This document shows positions 39,177 to 46,271 of a stretch of 64,000 nt of DNA, in pieces; the stretch's first letter is position 1, and each line of letters opens with the position of its first letter. Source of the DNA: Nocardia cyriacigeorgica (GTDB lineage: Bacteria; Actinomycetota; Actinomycetes; Mycobacteriales; Mycobacteriaceae); contig NZ_JAAGVC010000007.1 of NCBI RefSeq assembly GCF_010858045.1, forward strand, positions 1 to 64,000. Reading direction: 5' to 3'. Both the position numbers and the translations under genes were made by a program. Under the pieces are notes generated by a model, which was given only the letters and a program-made list of their open reading frames with translations, was not told the DNA's origin and ran no database searches.

Positions 39177-39818
39177 TCAAGGCAGTGCCATGTCGTGGAT
39201 GCGGGCCAGATCGCCGACGAACTCGGCGTAGGCGGCCTTGCGGTCGGTGGAGCGCAGCACCGCCGACGGATGCACCGTCGCCGTCACCTGATAGCCGGGA
39301 CGATCGAGCACGACGCCGCGCAACTCTCCCACCGTGGTCGAGGGGCCGAGCACCGCCTTGGCGGCCACCGAGCCCAGGCACACGACCAGATCCGGTGCCA
39401 CCAGGTCGAGTTCGGCGGTGAGCCACGCCGAACAGGCCACCACCTCGGTGCGGCTCGGTTGTTTGTGGATGCGGCGTTTGCCGCGTTCGACGAACTTGAA
39501 ATGCTTGACCGCGTTGGTCACATACACCTCATCGCGGTCGAAACCGGCCTCGGCCAGGGCACGATCGAGCAGCCGGCCCGCCGGGCCGACGAACGGATGG
39601 CCCGCGCGGTCCTCCTGATCACCGGGTTGTTCGCCGACCATCACCACCCGTGCGGCGGACGGGCCCTCACCGAAGACGGTCTGGGTGGCCTCGCGGTACA
39701 GCTCGCAGCCGCGGCAGCCCGCCGCCGCCTCGCGTAACTGCTCGAGATCCGCGTCGGGCGGCACGAACTCGGCGGCACCGGGCGGCTTCTGCGCAGCGCG
39801 CGGCGCGGTGGTGCTCAT
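39177..39818 (-). CDS. udgX: Uracil-DNA glycosylase UdgX
   Basis: Family-4-like uracil-DNA glycosylase of the UdgX type, which binds uracil DNA covalently (family knowledge). The diagnostic KRRIH loop is at 114-118, with His118 as the residue expected to bond to the abasic sugar. GEQPGDQED (62-70) and 'VTATVHPSAVLRS' form the active site, and Cys35-x2-Cys38 begin the Fe-S ligands. 213 aa, typical. Its place in a stress island points to DNA repair under SigF-type control. Confidence 0.92.
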   Translation of the reverse strand: MSTTAPRAAQKPPGAAEFVPPDADLEQLREAAAGCRGCELYREATQTVFGEGPSAARVVMVGEQPGDQEDRAGHPFVGPAGRLLDRALAEAGFDRDEVYVTNAVKHFKFVERGKRRIHKQPSRTEVVACSAWLTAELDLVAPDLVVCLGSVAAKAVLGPSTTVGELRGVVLDRPGYQVTATVHPSAVLRSTDRKAAYAEFVGDLARIHDMALP

Positions 39819-39827
39819 CGGTGAGCC

Positions 39828-40154
39828 CTACGACCGGCCGAGGGCCTTGGCCAACTGCGCCTTGGACATCTTCGACCTGCCCTTGATGTTGCGCTGTCTG
39901 GCCTCGTTGTACAGCTGGTCGCGGGTCGGGCCCTTCGAGCCACTGTGCGAACGCTTGCCGCCACGATGCTGCGGCGAGACATCACGGGTGGAGGAGCGGC
40001 TCGCGGTCTTGGACTGACCGGATTGGGCGCGGTTCTTGTTGACCGTGCGGGCCGCGATCTCCTTGGCGCGCTTGGTGCCCGCACCACGATCCTTGGCCGA
40101 ATCCTTGATGTGCTCGTACTGCCGTTCCTGTTTGTCGGTCCATTCCTTCGGCAT
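39828..40154 (-). CDS. DUF7218/Rho_N-like small basic protein
   Basis: A 108-aa basic protein beginning 'PKEWTDKQERQYEHIKDSAKDRG', common in actinomycetes (sometimes labelled plasmid stabilisation protein). The C-terminal 'TRDQLYNEARQRNIKGRSKMSKAQLAKAL' part resembles a Rho_N/SAP helix-extended-loop motif, so nucleic-acid binding is plausible. ATG 40154 follows AGGAGG. Preceded by a SigF-like promoter at 40180-40205. Confidence 0.82.
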   Translation of the reverse strand: MPKEWTDKQERQYEHIKDSAKDRGAGTKRAKEIAARTVNKNRAQSGQSKTASRSSTRDVSPQHRGGKRSHSGSKGPTRDQLYNEARQRNIKGRSKMSKAQLAKALGRS

Positions 40155-40179
40155 GACACACCTCCTGTCTGCGGGACGG

Positions 40180-40205
40180 GTACCCGCCTCGCGCGTGAAC
40201 AATCA
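40180..40205 (-). promoter_or_regulatory. SigF-like promoter, minus strand
   Basis: TGATT (40205-40201), 15 bases, GGGTAC (40185-40180) on the minus strand, 25 bases before ATG 40154. The -10 is perfect; the -35 has one mismatch to GGWWT. Confidence 0.5.
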
Positions 40206-40210
40206 ACGGC

Positions 40211-40543
40211 TCAGACAACCGGTCCGGTGCGGGCCAGCGTGGCGTTGACCGCATCGATCTTGTTCTCGATTCGTTCGAGATCTTCGGCATCGACGGCGAA
40301 CAGCCAATGCTTGGCGCCGAGCAGCAGAATCGCCTGGAAAATCAGCTGCAGCCACTCGCTCTGCCAGTTCTCGAAGGTGCTGGCAAAGAAATTGTGCAGG
40401 TAGCCGCCCCATTCGAAGGGCTGCCCGAGCGCTTCCTGGGTGCTGCGGTAATCGCTGAGCTGGGTGACGAACTGCGCGGCCCACGAGCCCGCGAACAACA
40501 GCACCAGCAGATACACCGCGCCCCAACGTCTGAAGTGGGTCAT
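40211..40543 (-). CDS. DUF6766-like small membrane protein
   Basis: A 110-aa membrane protein with helices at ~5-27 ('WGAVYLLVLLFAGSWAAQFV') and ~65-82 ('LQLIFQAILLLGAKHWLF'), and an amphipathic C-terminal helix. Similar proteins are common near general stress genes in actinobacteria. The ATG lies 9 bases after GGGTAT (40553-40558), so the mRNA may be leaderless; no SD is visible. Function unknown. Confidence 0.8.
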   Translation of the reverse strand: MTHFRRWGAVYLLVLLFAGSWAAQFVTQLSDYRSTQEALGQPFEWGGYLHNFFASTFENWQSEWLQLIFQAILLLGAKHWLFAVDAEDLERIENKIDAVNATLARTGPVV

Positions 40544-40552
40544 ATCGCAGCG

Positions 40553-40558
40553 ATACCC
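40553..40558 (-). promoter_or_regulatory. GGGTAT -10-like element, 9 bases before ATG 40543
   Basis: On the minus strand GGGTAT is followed by exactly 9 bases and the ATG. No GGWWT is found 14-17 bases upstream, so only the -10 half supports a SigF promoter here. Confidence 0.35.
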
Positions 40559-40633
40559 GGCACGGCCGCGGATACGCAGGTCACCGTACCGGCGCTGGCC
40601 GGCCGACCCGTGCCTCGAGGCTGGGAGCCGCGC

Positions 40634-41602
40634 TCAGGTCCGTGCGGTGAGCTCACGCATCGGTTTGTCCAGTTCTCGCTGATAGAAGTCGATGAACCCG
40701 TCCGGATCGGGGCCGGCGTTCTGCATCACCAGATGGTCGTACCCGGCATCGACGTAGTTCTGCGCCGCCGCCAGATAGCGGGCCGGATCGGGCCCGCAGG
40801 CCATCGCCTCGCGGATGTCCTCGACGCGCACGGTCGTGGTCGCCGCCGCGAAGTTCACCGGATTCGGCAACTCGCTCATCACCTTCCAGCCGGTCACCGC
40901 CCAGCGCGACGTTTCATGCGCGGCTTCGGCAGCGCTCTGCTCATCGGGCGCCCACGCCATGCCGACCTCGGCGTAGCGCGGCCCCGTCCCGCCCGCGGCG
41001 CGATAGTCCTCGACGATGCGCGCCTCGGGCTCGGTGGCGAACAGGCCGTCGCCCAATTCGCCGGCGATCCGGGCGGCGTCGGGTCCTCCCGCGGCCACCG
41101 CGATGGGCGGTGGGCTCTCGGGCAGATCGAAGACCCTGGCATCGGAGATCGACAGATACCGCCCGTCATAGGACTGGTAGCCGCCACGCCACAGCAACCG
41201 GATGATCTCCAGCGCCTCGCGCAGCATGTCCTGACGCACCGCGATCGGCGGGAACTCCCGCGCGACCACATGCTCGTTGAGCCGCTCACCGGAGCCGATG
41301 CCGAGGGTGAACCGGCCCTGCGAGATCAGCGCGAGCGTGGCCGCGGCCTGCGCCACGATCGCCGGGTGATACCGGATGATCGGGCAGGTGACGCCGGTGG
41401 CGAGACCGATCCGCTCGGTGCGGGCGGCGATGGCGCCGAGCGCGGTCCAGGCGAAGCAGGAATGGCCCTGGTTGTCCAGCCACGGATGGAAGTGGTCGCT
41501 CATCTCCACGAAGTCGAAGCCCGCGGCCTCGGCCTGCACCGCTTGCCGGATCAGCTCCTCGGGGCCGAACGCTTCGGCCGCCAGTTTGTACCCGATCTGC
41601 AT
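40634..41602 (-). CDS. F420-dependent LLM-class oxidoreductase (FGD-like)
   Basis: Luciferase-like TIM-barrel enzyme of the F420-dependent glucose-6-phosphate dehydrogenase-related group (TIGR03557 type), 322 aa. 'FDFVEMSDHFHPWLDNQGHSCFAW' and 'TCPIIRYHPAIVAQAAATLA' match FGD-like proteins. It should use coenzyme F420; the substrate is unknown since many paralogues exist. ATG 41602 follows AGGAGG. Confidence 0.87.
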   Translation of the reverse strand: MQIGYKLAAEAFGPEELIRQAVQAEAAGFDFVEMSDHFHPWLDNQGHSCFAWTALGAIAARTERIGLATGVTCPIIRYHPAIVAQAAATLALISQGRFTLGIGSGERLNEHVVAREFPPIAVRQDMLREALEIIRLLWRGGYQSYDGRYLSISDARVFDLPESPPPIAVAAGGPDAARIAGELGDGLFATEPEARIVEDYRAAGGTGPRYAEVGMAWAPDEQSAAEAAHETSRWAVTGWKVMSELPNPVNFAAATTTVRVEDIREAMACGPDPARYLAAAQNYVDAGYDHLVMQNAGPDPDGFIDFYQRELDKPMRELTART

Positions 41603-41647
41603 GGTTGCCTCCTGTCGTTGGTGCCTGGGTCGTGGGCGAACAGGTCC

Positions 41648-42400
41648 TCAGCGCACCGCGCCCGGGCGGCCCACGCGCGCCGGCTCGGGCGCCGACCGCA
41701 GGTCGTAGATGGTGTACGCGGCCCGGATCACCGGCTGCGCGACATTGCGGACCCGGATCCCGCCCGGGGTGGTGCCGTGTTCACGTCCGGCGTGCGCATG
41801 CCCGTGCAGGGCCAGGTCCGCTCCCGCGTCATCGATCGCCTCGCCGAGCAGATAGGAACCGAGGAACGGATAGATCTCGGGTGGTTCGCCGTGCAGGGTA
41901 TCGGTGACGGGGGAGTAGTGGGTCAACGCCACGGTGACGTCGGCGTCGCAGCCGGCCAGCGCCACCCGCAGCGAATCGGCCAGGGCCACTGCGCGTCCGG
42001 CGAAATCGCGCATCATCCGCTCACCGAACACACTGGCGCATTTGCCCGCGAAGCCGCCGCCGAAGCCGATGGTGCCCGCGACGGCGAGCGTCGAGCCGTC
42101 GATCTCCACGGTCGTGGCGGATCCTTCCAGCACCGTGATGTTGTGCCCGCCGAGCAGATCGGTGATCTCGTCCTGCGCGTCGCTGTGATAGTCGTGATTG
42201 CCGAGCACGGCGATCACCGGCACCGGCAGATCCGCGAATTCGTCGGCGACGACGCGGCCCTCGTCCACGGTCCCGTGTTTGGTGAGATCACCGGCCAGCA
42301 GCAGCACATCGGCGCGCTCGGGCAGCTGCTGTAGCGCCGGGCGCAGCAATCCGCGTGAATCGGTCCCCAGATGAATGTCTCCGACCGCCGCGATCCGCAT
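41648..42400 (-). CDS. Calcineurin-like metallophosphoesterase
   Basis: A 250-aa phosphoesterase with the dimetal set: D-x-H in AVGDIHLG, GDLT, GNHDYH, and a C-terminal H-x-H in LHGHAHAG. ATG 42400 follows GGAAGGAG at 9 bases. It follows the BON gene by 35 bases and is probably in the operon that starts at 43271. Substrate unknown. Confidence 0.85.
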   Translation of the reverse strand: MRIAAVGDIHLGTDSRGLLRPALQQLPERADVLLLAGDLTKHGTVDEGRVVADEFADLPVPVIAVLGNHDYHSDAQDEITDLLGGHNITVLEGSATTVEIDGSTLAVAGTIGFGGGFAGKCASVFGERMMRDFAGRAVALADSLRVALAGCDADVTVALTHYSPVTDTLHGEPPEIYPFLGSYLLGEAIDDAGADLALHGHAHAGREHGTTPGGIRVRNVAQPVIRAAYTIYDLRSAPEPARVGRPGAVR

Positions 42401-42435
42401 GCCTGCCAACTCCTTCCGCTCGATGGGCCGTGCCG

Positions 42436-42708
42436 TCAGCGCAACTCCTCGCTCGGCCCCGGCTGGTTCGCCGTGCCCACCCGGACCTCGTTGTGGATGC
42501 GGGCCTCTGGCACGAGTTCGCGCACCGCGTCTTCGAGCCGCTGTTTTCGTTCGGCGCTGGTGACTTCGCCGTCGAGGACGACGACACCGCCGCGGATATG
42601 GATCTGCACACCCAGTTCGGCGGTGCGCGGATCCTCGGCCAGCGCGCGGCGCAACCGGGCGACCAGATACTGCGGCGGAGTGGATCCGGGATCCTGGGTC
42701 ACTGGCAT
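42436..42708 (-). CDS. BON-domain protein
   Basis: A 90-aa protein with one BON domain ('LVARLRRALAEDPRTAELGVQIHI', 'GVVVLDGEVTSAERKQRLEDAVREL'). Such domains bind membranes or phospholipid; no signal peptide is present here. The ATG shares one base with the stop of the nucleotidyltransferase gene, so the two are coupled. Confidence 0.82.
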   Translation of the reverse strand: MPVTQDPGSTPPQYLVARLRRALAEDPRTAELGVQIHIRGGVVVLDGEVTSAERKQRLEDAVRELVPEARIHNEVRVGTANQPGPSEELR

Positions 42709-43271
42709 CAGTTGCCTCTTCCGGTGTCGGCGATCCCGAGATCGTCGATGAGCCCGAGGAACGCTTTGGCGTAGGGCGAATGTTCGGTCTGGGCGCGCAC
42801 CGACCGCCAATCCACCTGTTCGCGCAGATCGCGGGCGATGCGCAGCAGCGGGCTGAGATCGAGCCGGTGCGCGCTGAAGACGAGCAGCTTGTCGACCATC
42901 AGATCGGTGCCGGAGATGACCGGCGCCCGGGTCGGGCCCACCGGCATCACCTCGGCCCGCGCCAGCATCTCGTCGGTGACGGCGCGGTCGTTGGGGCGGT
43001 GGACGACGTCGATGAGGGTGTCGCCGTCGTAGGCCTTGGTCAGCCAGTCCTCGGCCGCGTCGGCCACTCGCAGGCCCGTACGAGCCAGCACGCTGCGCAC
43101 CTCGCCGATATCGGCGGGCCGGACGAACAGGTCCACATCATGGTCGGAGGCGGGCCCGCCGCGTGCGTACACCGCACAGCCGCCGGCCACCGCGAACGGT
43201 ATCCCGGCCTCGGTCAATGCGTTCGCCGCGCGGGTGAGCGCGTGCAGCAGCTGGTCGATCGTCGGTGCCAT
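42708..43271 (-). CDS. Nucleotidyltransferase-fold protein (AbiEii/MNT-like)
   Basis: A 187-aa polymerase-beta-superfamily protein: the GG of 'AVAGGCAVYARGG' and the DHDVDLFV acidic pair form the active site. Related proteins include antitoxin/toxin nucleotidyltransferases and antibiotic nucleotidyltransferases; no partner gene of a toxin system is seen. The ATG is 9 bases after a SigF-type -10 box, so the mRNA may be leaderless. Confidence 0.8.
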   Translation of the reverse strand: MAPTIDQLLHALTRAANALTEAGIPFAVAGGCAVYARGGPASDHDVDLFVRPADIGEVRSVLARTGLRVADAAEDWLTKAYDGDTLIDVVHRPNDRAVTDEMLARAEVMPVGPTRAPVISGTDLMVDKLLVFSAHRLDLSPLLRIARDLREQVDWRSVRAQTEHSPYAKAFLGLIDDLGIADTGRGN

Positions 43272-43280
43272 GTTCGGGGC

Positions 43281-43306
43281 CTACCCGGGTTCACGGTGCT
43301 CAATCG
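43281..43306 (-). promoter_or_regulatory. SigF-like promoter, minus strand
   Basis: CGATT (43306-43302), 15 bases, GGGTAG (43286-43281) on the minus strand, then exactly 9 bases to ATG 43271. One mismatch to GGWWT. Confidence 0.5.
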
Positions 43307-43316
43307 CGGGCCGCGC

Positions 43317-43547
43317 TCACCCGAGCGAGATCACCAGCGCCACCGCCACCACCAGGAACACGGCCACGACCAGGACCGTCACCAGAATCGCCGCGATGCC
43401 GGTGAACGGGAAATGATGGCGGGTGTCGGGTTCGGGCGCCGACAGACCGGAGGTCTGCGGCGTATCCGGCGGTGTCGCGCCCGGCGCGACCCCGCCGCCG
43501 GGTTCGAGATCGGGAGTGCGGGACGGATCGGGGTCCATAGACGTCAT
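43317..43547 (-). CDS. DUF6480-type small membrane protein
   Basis: A 76-aa protein with 'DPDPSRTPDLEPGGGVAPGATPPDT', Pro/Gly-rich and typical of DUF6480, followed by a single C-terminal membrane helix ('AAILVTVLVVAVFLVVAVALVIS'). ATG 43547 chosen; ATG 43538 is possible. Lies 7 bases after the 38-aa gene and probably shares its promoter. Function unknown. Confidence 0.75.
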   Translation of the reverse strand: MTSMDPDPSRTPDLEPGGGVAPGATPPDTPQTSGLSAPEPDTRHHFPFTGIAAILVTVLVVAVFLVVAVALVISLG

Positions 43548-43554
43548 GACAGGC

Positions 43555-43671
43555 CTACTCACCGTCGTTGTCCGGGGTCAACGGCTCATTCGGATGTTTT
43601 CCGGTCGTCTTGCGGTAGATGATCACCGCCGCGACCGCGATGGGAATTGCGAGGATCACGAGTAGCTCCAT
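43555..43671 (-). CDS. 38-aa single-pass membrane peptide
   Basis: The peptide starts with a hydrophobic helix ('ELLVILAIPIAVAAVIIY', 2-19) and ends in a charged tail with 'RKTTGKHPNEPLTPDNDGE'. Too short for usual gene calls, but the ATG stands 9 bases after GGGTAC of a SigF-like promoter and a small membrane protein gene follows directly. Function unknown. Confidence 0.6.
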   Translation of the reverse strand: MELLVILAIPIAVAAVIIYRKTTGKHPNEPLTPDNDGE

Positions 43672-43680
43672 GATTGCCGC

Positions 43681-43706
43681 GTACCCGGTGCGGTCCCGAC
43701 CAATCG
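43681..43706 (-). promoter_or_regulatory. SigF-like promoter, minus strand
   Basis: CGATT (43706-43702), 15 bases, GGGTAC (43686-43681) on the minus strand, then exactly 9 bases to ATG 43671, the same geometry as at 43281-43306. Confidence 0.5.
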
Positions 43707-43795
43707 GCAGAGCGCGGTTGTTCGCGCCGACCGCAGGCCGACCTCGCTCCTGTGCGCCGAGGAGCGACCGACTCGACCGGACCGGCTGTGAGAAA

Positions 43796-43810
43796 TACCC
43801 CGGATGGGTA
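43796..43810. promoter_or_regulatory. CsoR-like inverted repeat at the copB start
   Basis: TACCC (43796-43800), 5 bases, GGGTA (43806-43810), overlapping the first ATG of the P-type ATPase gene. The same TACCC-N5-GGGTA spacing occurs in the stronger CsoR-like palindrome at 54377-54393. Confidence 0.5.
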
Positions 43811-46233
43811 CCGTCGGGGATATGGGCCCCGATCACGAATCGAACCAAGAACCGACCCCACGCACCGACGAGAGCGCTGAGCTGCCGAGCAGCGGTCCGG
43901 CCCGCGGCGCGGCCGCTGGAGGCGCACCTGCCCACGGTGAGGGCCATGAGAAGCACGGGGGCTATCGGGAGGACCACGGCGGTCACCGACGGCGCGGGCA
44001 CGGTGATGACGGCGGCCAGGGCGAGCACGCAGGCGGTGGAAATGACGGGCGCGGCGATGCCGGTCATGGCCCGCATACTGGGCGTGGTGGGCACGGCCAT
44101 GCGGCTCATGGAGGGCACGAGGCCGCCGGTCACGCCGGTCACAGCGACACAAGACACAGCGGGCACGGCCACGCTGGGCATGCCGGGCACGGACAAGCCG
44201 GCCACGCCGGCCACGGGGATCATGTGGCACAGTTCCGGCGGCTGTTCTGGTACATGCTGGTGCTGGCGGTGCCGGTGGTCGGTGCGAATGCGATGTTCGC
44301 GGATCTGCTGGGGTACGAGCTGCCGCACAATGGGCCGGTCACCTGGATTTCGCCGGTGCTGGGGACGGTCATGTATGTCTGGGGCGGGCGGCCGTTCCTC
44401 GCCGGCGCGGCGGGCGAGATCCGGGCGCGACAGCCGGGCATGATGCTGCTGATCGCGCTGGCCATCACGGTGGCGTTCTTCGCGTCGTGGGCCGCGGTGC
44501 TCGGCCTCGTCTCCCATGAGCTCGATTTCTGGTGGGAGCTGGCGCTGCTGATCGTGATCATGCTGCTCGGGCACTGGATCGAGATGCGGTCGCTGGGGCA
44601 GGCGTCGAGTGCGCTGGAATCGCTGGCGGCGCTGCTGCCCGACGAGGCCGAACGGGTCGACGGCGACGACATCACCACCGTCGCGGTCTCCGAGTTGTCC
44701 GAAGGCGACCTGGTGGTGGTGCGCCCGGGCGGCCGGGTGCCCGCCGACGGGGTGGTCGAATCCGGCAGCGCCGACGTCGACGAATCCATGATCACCGGCG
44801 AATCGGTCGCCGTACGGCGCGCGCCGGGCGATCGGGTCGTCGCGGGCACCGTCAGCACCGATTCCGCGTTGCGGGTCCGGATCACCGCGGTCGGTGACGA
44901 TACCGCGCTGGCAGGCATCCGGCGTCTGGTCAGCGAGGCGCAGAACTCGTCGTCACGAGCACAGGTGCTCGCCGACCGGGCCGCGGGCTGGCTGTTCTGG
45001 TTCGCCGCGGGAGCCGCGGTGATCACCGCGACGGTGTGGCTTGCCCTCGGCGAACCCGACGCCGCCGTCACCCGCACCATCACGGTCCTGGTGATCGCCT
45101 GCCCGCACGCACTGGGGCTGGCCATTCCGCTGGTGGTGTCGATCGCGACCGAACGAGCGGCCAAGGCGGGGGTACTCATCACCGATCGTCGTTCGCTGGA
45201 GGCGATGCGCACCGTCGACGCCGTGCTCTTCGACAAGACGGGCACGCTCACCAAGGGCGAACCCGCGGTGGTCGATATCGCGGGCGGCGACGGATACGAC
45301 GCCGATCAGGTCCTGGTACTGGCCGCTGCCGTCGAAGGCGACAGCGAACATCCGCTGGGGCGCGCGATCGTCACCGCGGCCGAACAGCGCGGCGACCGCG
45401 TTCCGGCCGCGACGGATTTCGCCGCCCGCAACGGTGTCGGCGTCACCGCGCGCGTCGACGGCGCGAAGGTCGGCGTCGGCGGGCCGGGCATGCTCGGCGA
45501 ACACGGCCTGTCCGAACTGCCGGAAACCGCTGCGTGGGCGGCACAGGGCGCCACGGTGCTGCACGTCATCCGCGACGACGCGGTGATCGGCGCGCTCGCC
45601 CTGGCCGATGAGATCCGCCCGGAATCGCACCAGGCCGTCGCCGCTCTGCACGAGCGCGGTGTGCACGTCGCCATGATCACCGGTGACGCCGCCCCGGTCG
45701 CGCATGCGGTGGCCCGGCAGCTGGGTATCGACGAGGTCTTCGCCGGTGTGTTGCCGCAGGACAAGGGCGCCAAGGTGACGTCGCTGCAAGCGGCGGGCCG
45801 CGCCGTCGCCATGGTGGGCGACGGCGTCAACGACGCACCAGCGCTGGCGCAGGCCGATGTGGGCCTGGCCATCGGCGCCGGCACCGACGTGGCCATCGCC
45901 TCGGCCGGCGTGGTGCTGGCCGGTGACGACCCGCGCTCGGTGCTGTCGGTGATGACACTTTCGCGCGCCACCTATCGCAAGATGATCCAAAACCTCAGCT
46001 GGGCAGCGGGATACAACTTGGTCTCGGTGCCGCTGGCCGCCGGCGTGCTGGCGCCGTGGGGGTTCACCCTGCCGATGGAAGTGGGTGCGCTGCTGATGTC
46101 GGCGTCCACGGTGGTCGTCGCGATCAACGCCCAGCTGCTGCGCCGGCTGGATCTGCGCCCGGCAGCAGTGCTCGGGTCCGACGGGGCGCGCGCCGATTCC
46201 CCGGCCCCGCAGGAACTTCCGGCCGCTCGATAG
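43804..46233 (+). CDS. CopB-type copper/silver P-type ATPase with His-rich N-terminus
   Basis: Heavy-metal P1B ATPase, 809 aa. Residues ~35-140 are extremely rich in His and Gly (repeated GHAGH), replacing a Cys-x2-Cys metal domain. The membrane metal site is CPH (Cys433 in ACPHALG), which marks the CopB/P1B-3 group exporting Cu or Ag. Phosphorylation Asp477 in DKTGT, actuator TGES and 'GDGVNDAPALAQADVG' are intact. ATG 43804 and ATG 43822 are both possible and neither has a good SD; the operator-like repeat over 43804 slightly favours 43822. Confidence 0.92.
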   Translation: MGTVGDMGPDHESNQEPTPRTDESAELPSSGPARGAAAGGAPAHGEGHEKHGGYREDHGGHRRRGHGDDGGQGEHAGGGNDGRGDAGHGPHTGRGGHGHAAHGGHEAAGHAGHSDTRHSGHGHAGHAGHGQAGHAGHGDHVAQFRRLFWYMLVLAVPVVGANAMFADLLGYELPHNGPVTWISPVLGTVMYVWGGRPFLAGAAGEIRARQPGMMLLIALAITVAFFASWAAVLGLVSHELDFWWELALLIVIMLLGHWIEMRSLGQASSALESLAALLPDEAERVDGDDITTVAVSELSEGDLVVVRPGGRVPADGVVESGSADVDESMITGESVAVRRAPGDRVVAGTVSTDSALRVRITAVGDDTALAGIRRLVSEAQNSSSRAQVLADRAAGWLFWFAAGAAVITATVWLALGEPDAAVTRTITVLVIACPHALGLAIPLVVSIATERAAKAGVLITDRRSLEAMRTVDAVLFDKTGTLTKGEPAVVDIAGGDGYDADQVLVLAAAVEGDSEHPLGRAIVTAAEQRGDRVPAATDFAARNGVGVTARVDGAKVGVGGPGMLGEHGLSELPETAAWAAQGATVLHVIRDDAVIGALALADEIRPESHQAVAALHERGVHVAMITGDAAPVAHAVARQLGIDEVFAGVLPQDKGAKVTSLQAAGRAVAMVGDGVNDAPALAQADVGLAIGAGTDVAIASAGVVLAGDDPRSVLSVMTLSRATYRKMIQNLSWAAGYNLVSVPLAAGVLAPWGFTLPMEVGALLMSASTVVVAINAQLLRRLDLRPAAVLGSDGARADSPAPQELPAAR

Positions 46234-46271
46234 GCAACAGCCGATCGTGGCCACCGCGGCCCGGCCGCAGC

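Noticed and set aside
42708..43271. The nucleotidyltransferase as half of an AbiE-type toxin-antitoxin system
   Set aside because: No AbiEi-like partner lies on either side; neighbours are a BON protein and small membrane proteins.
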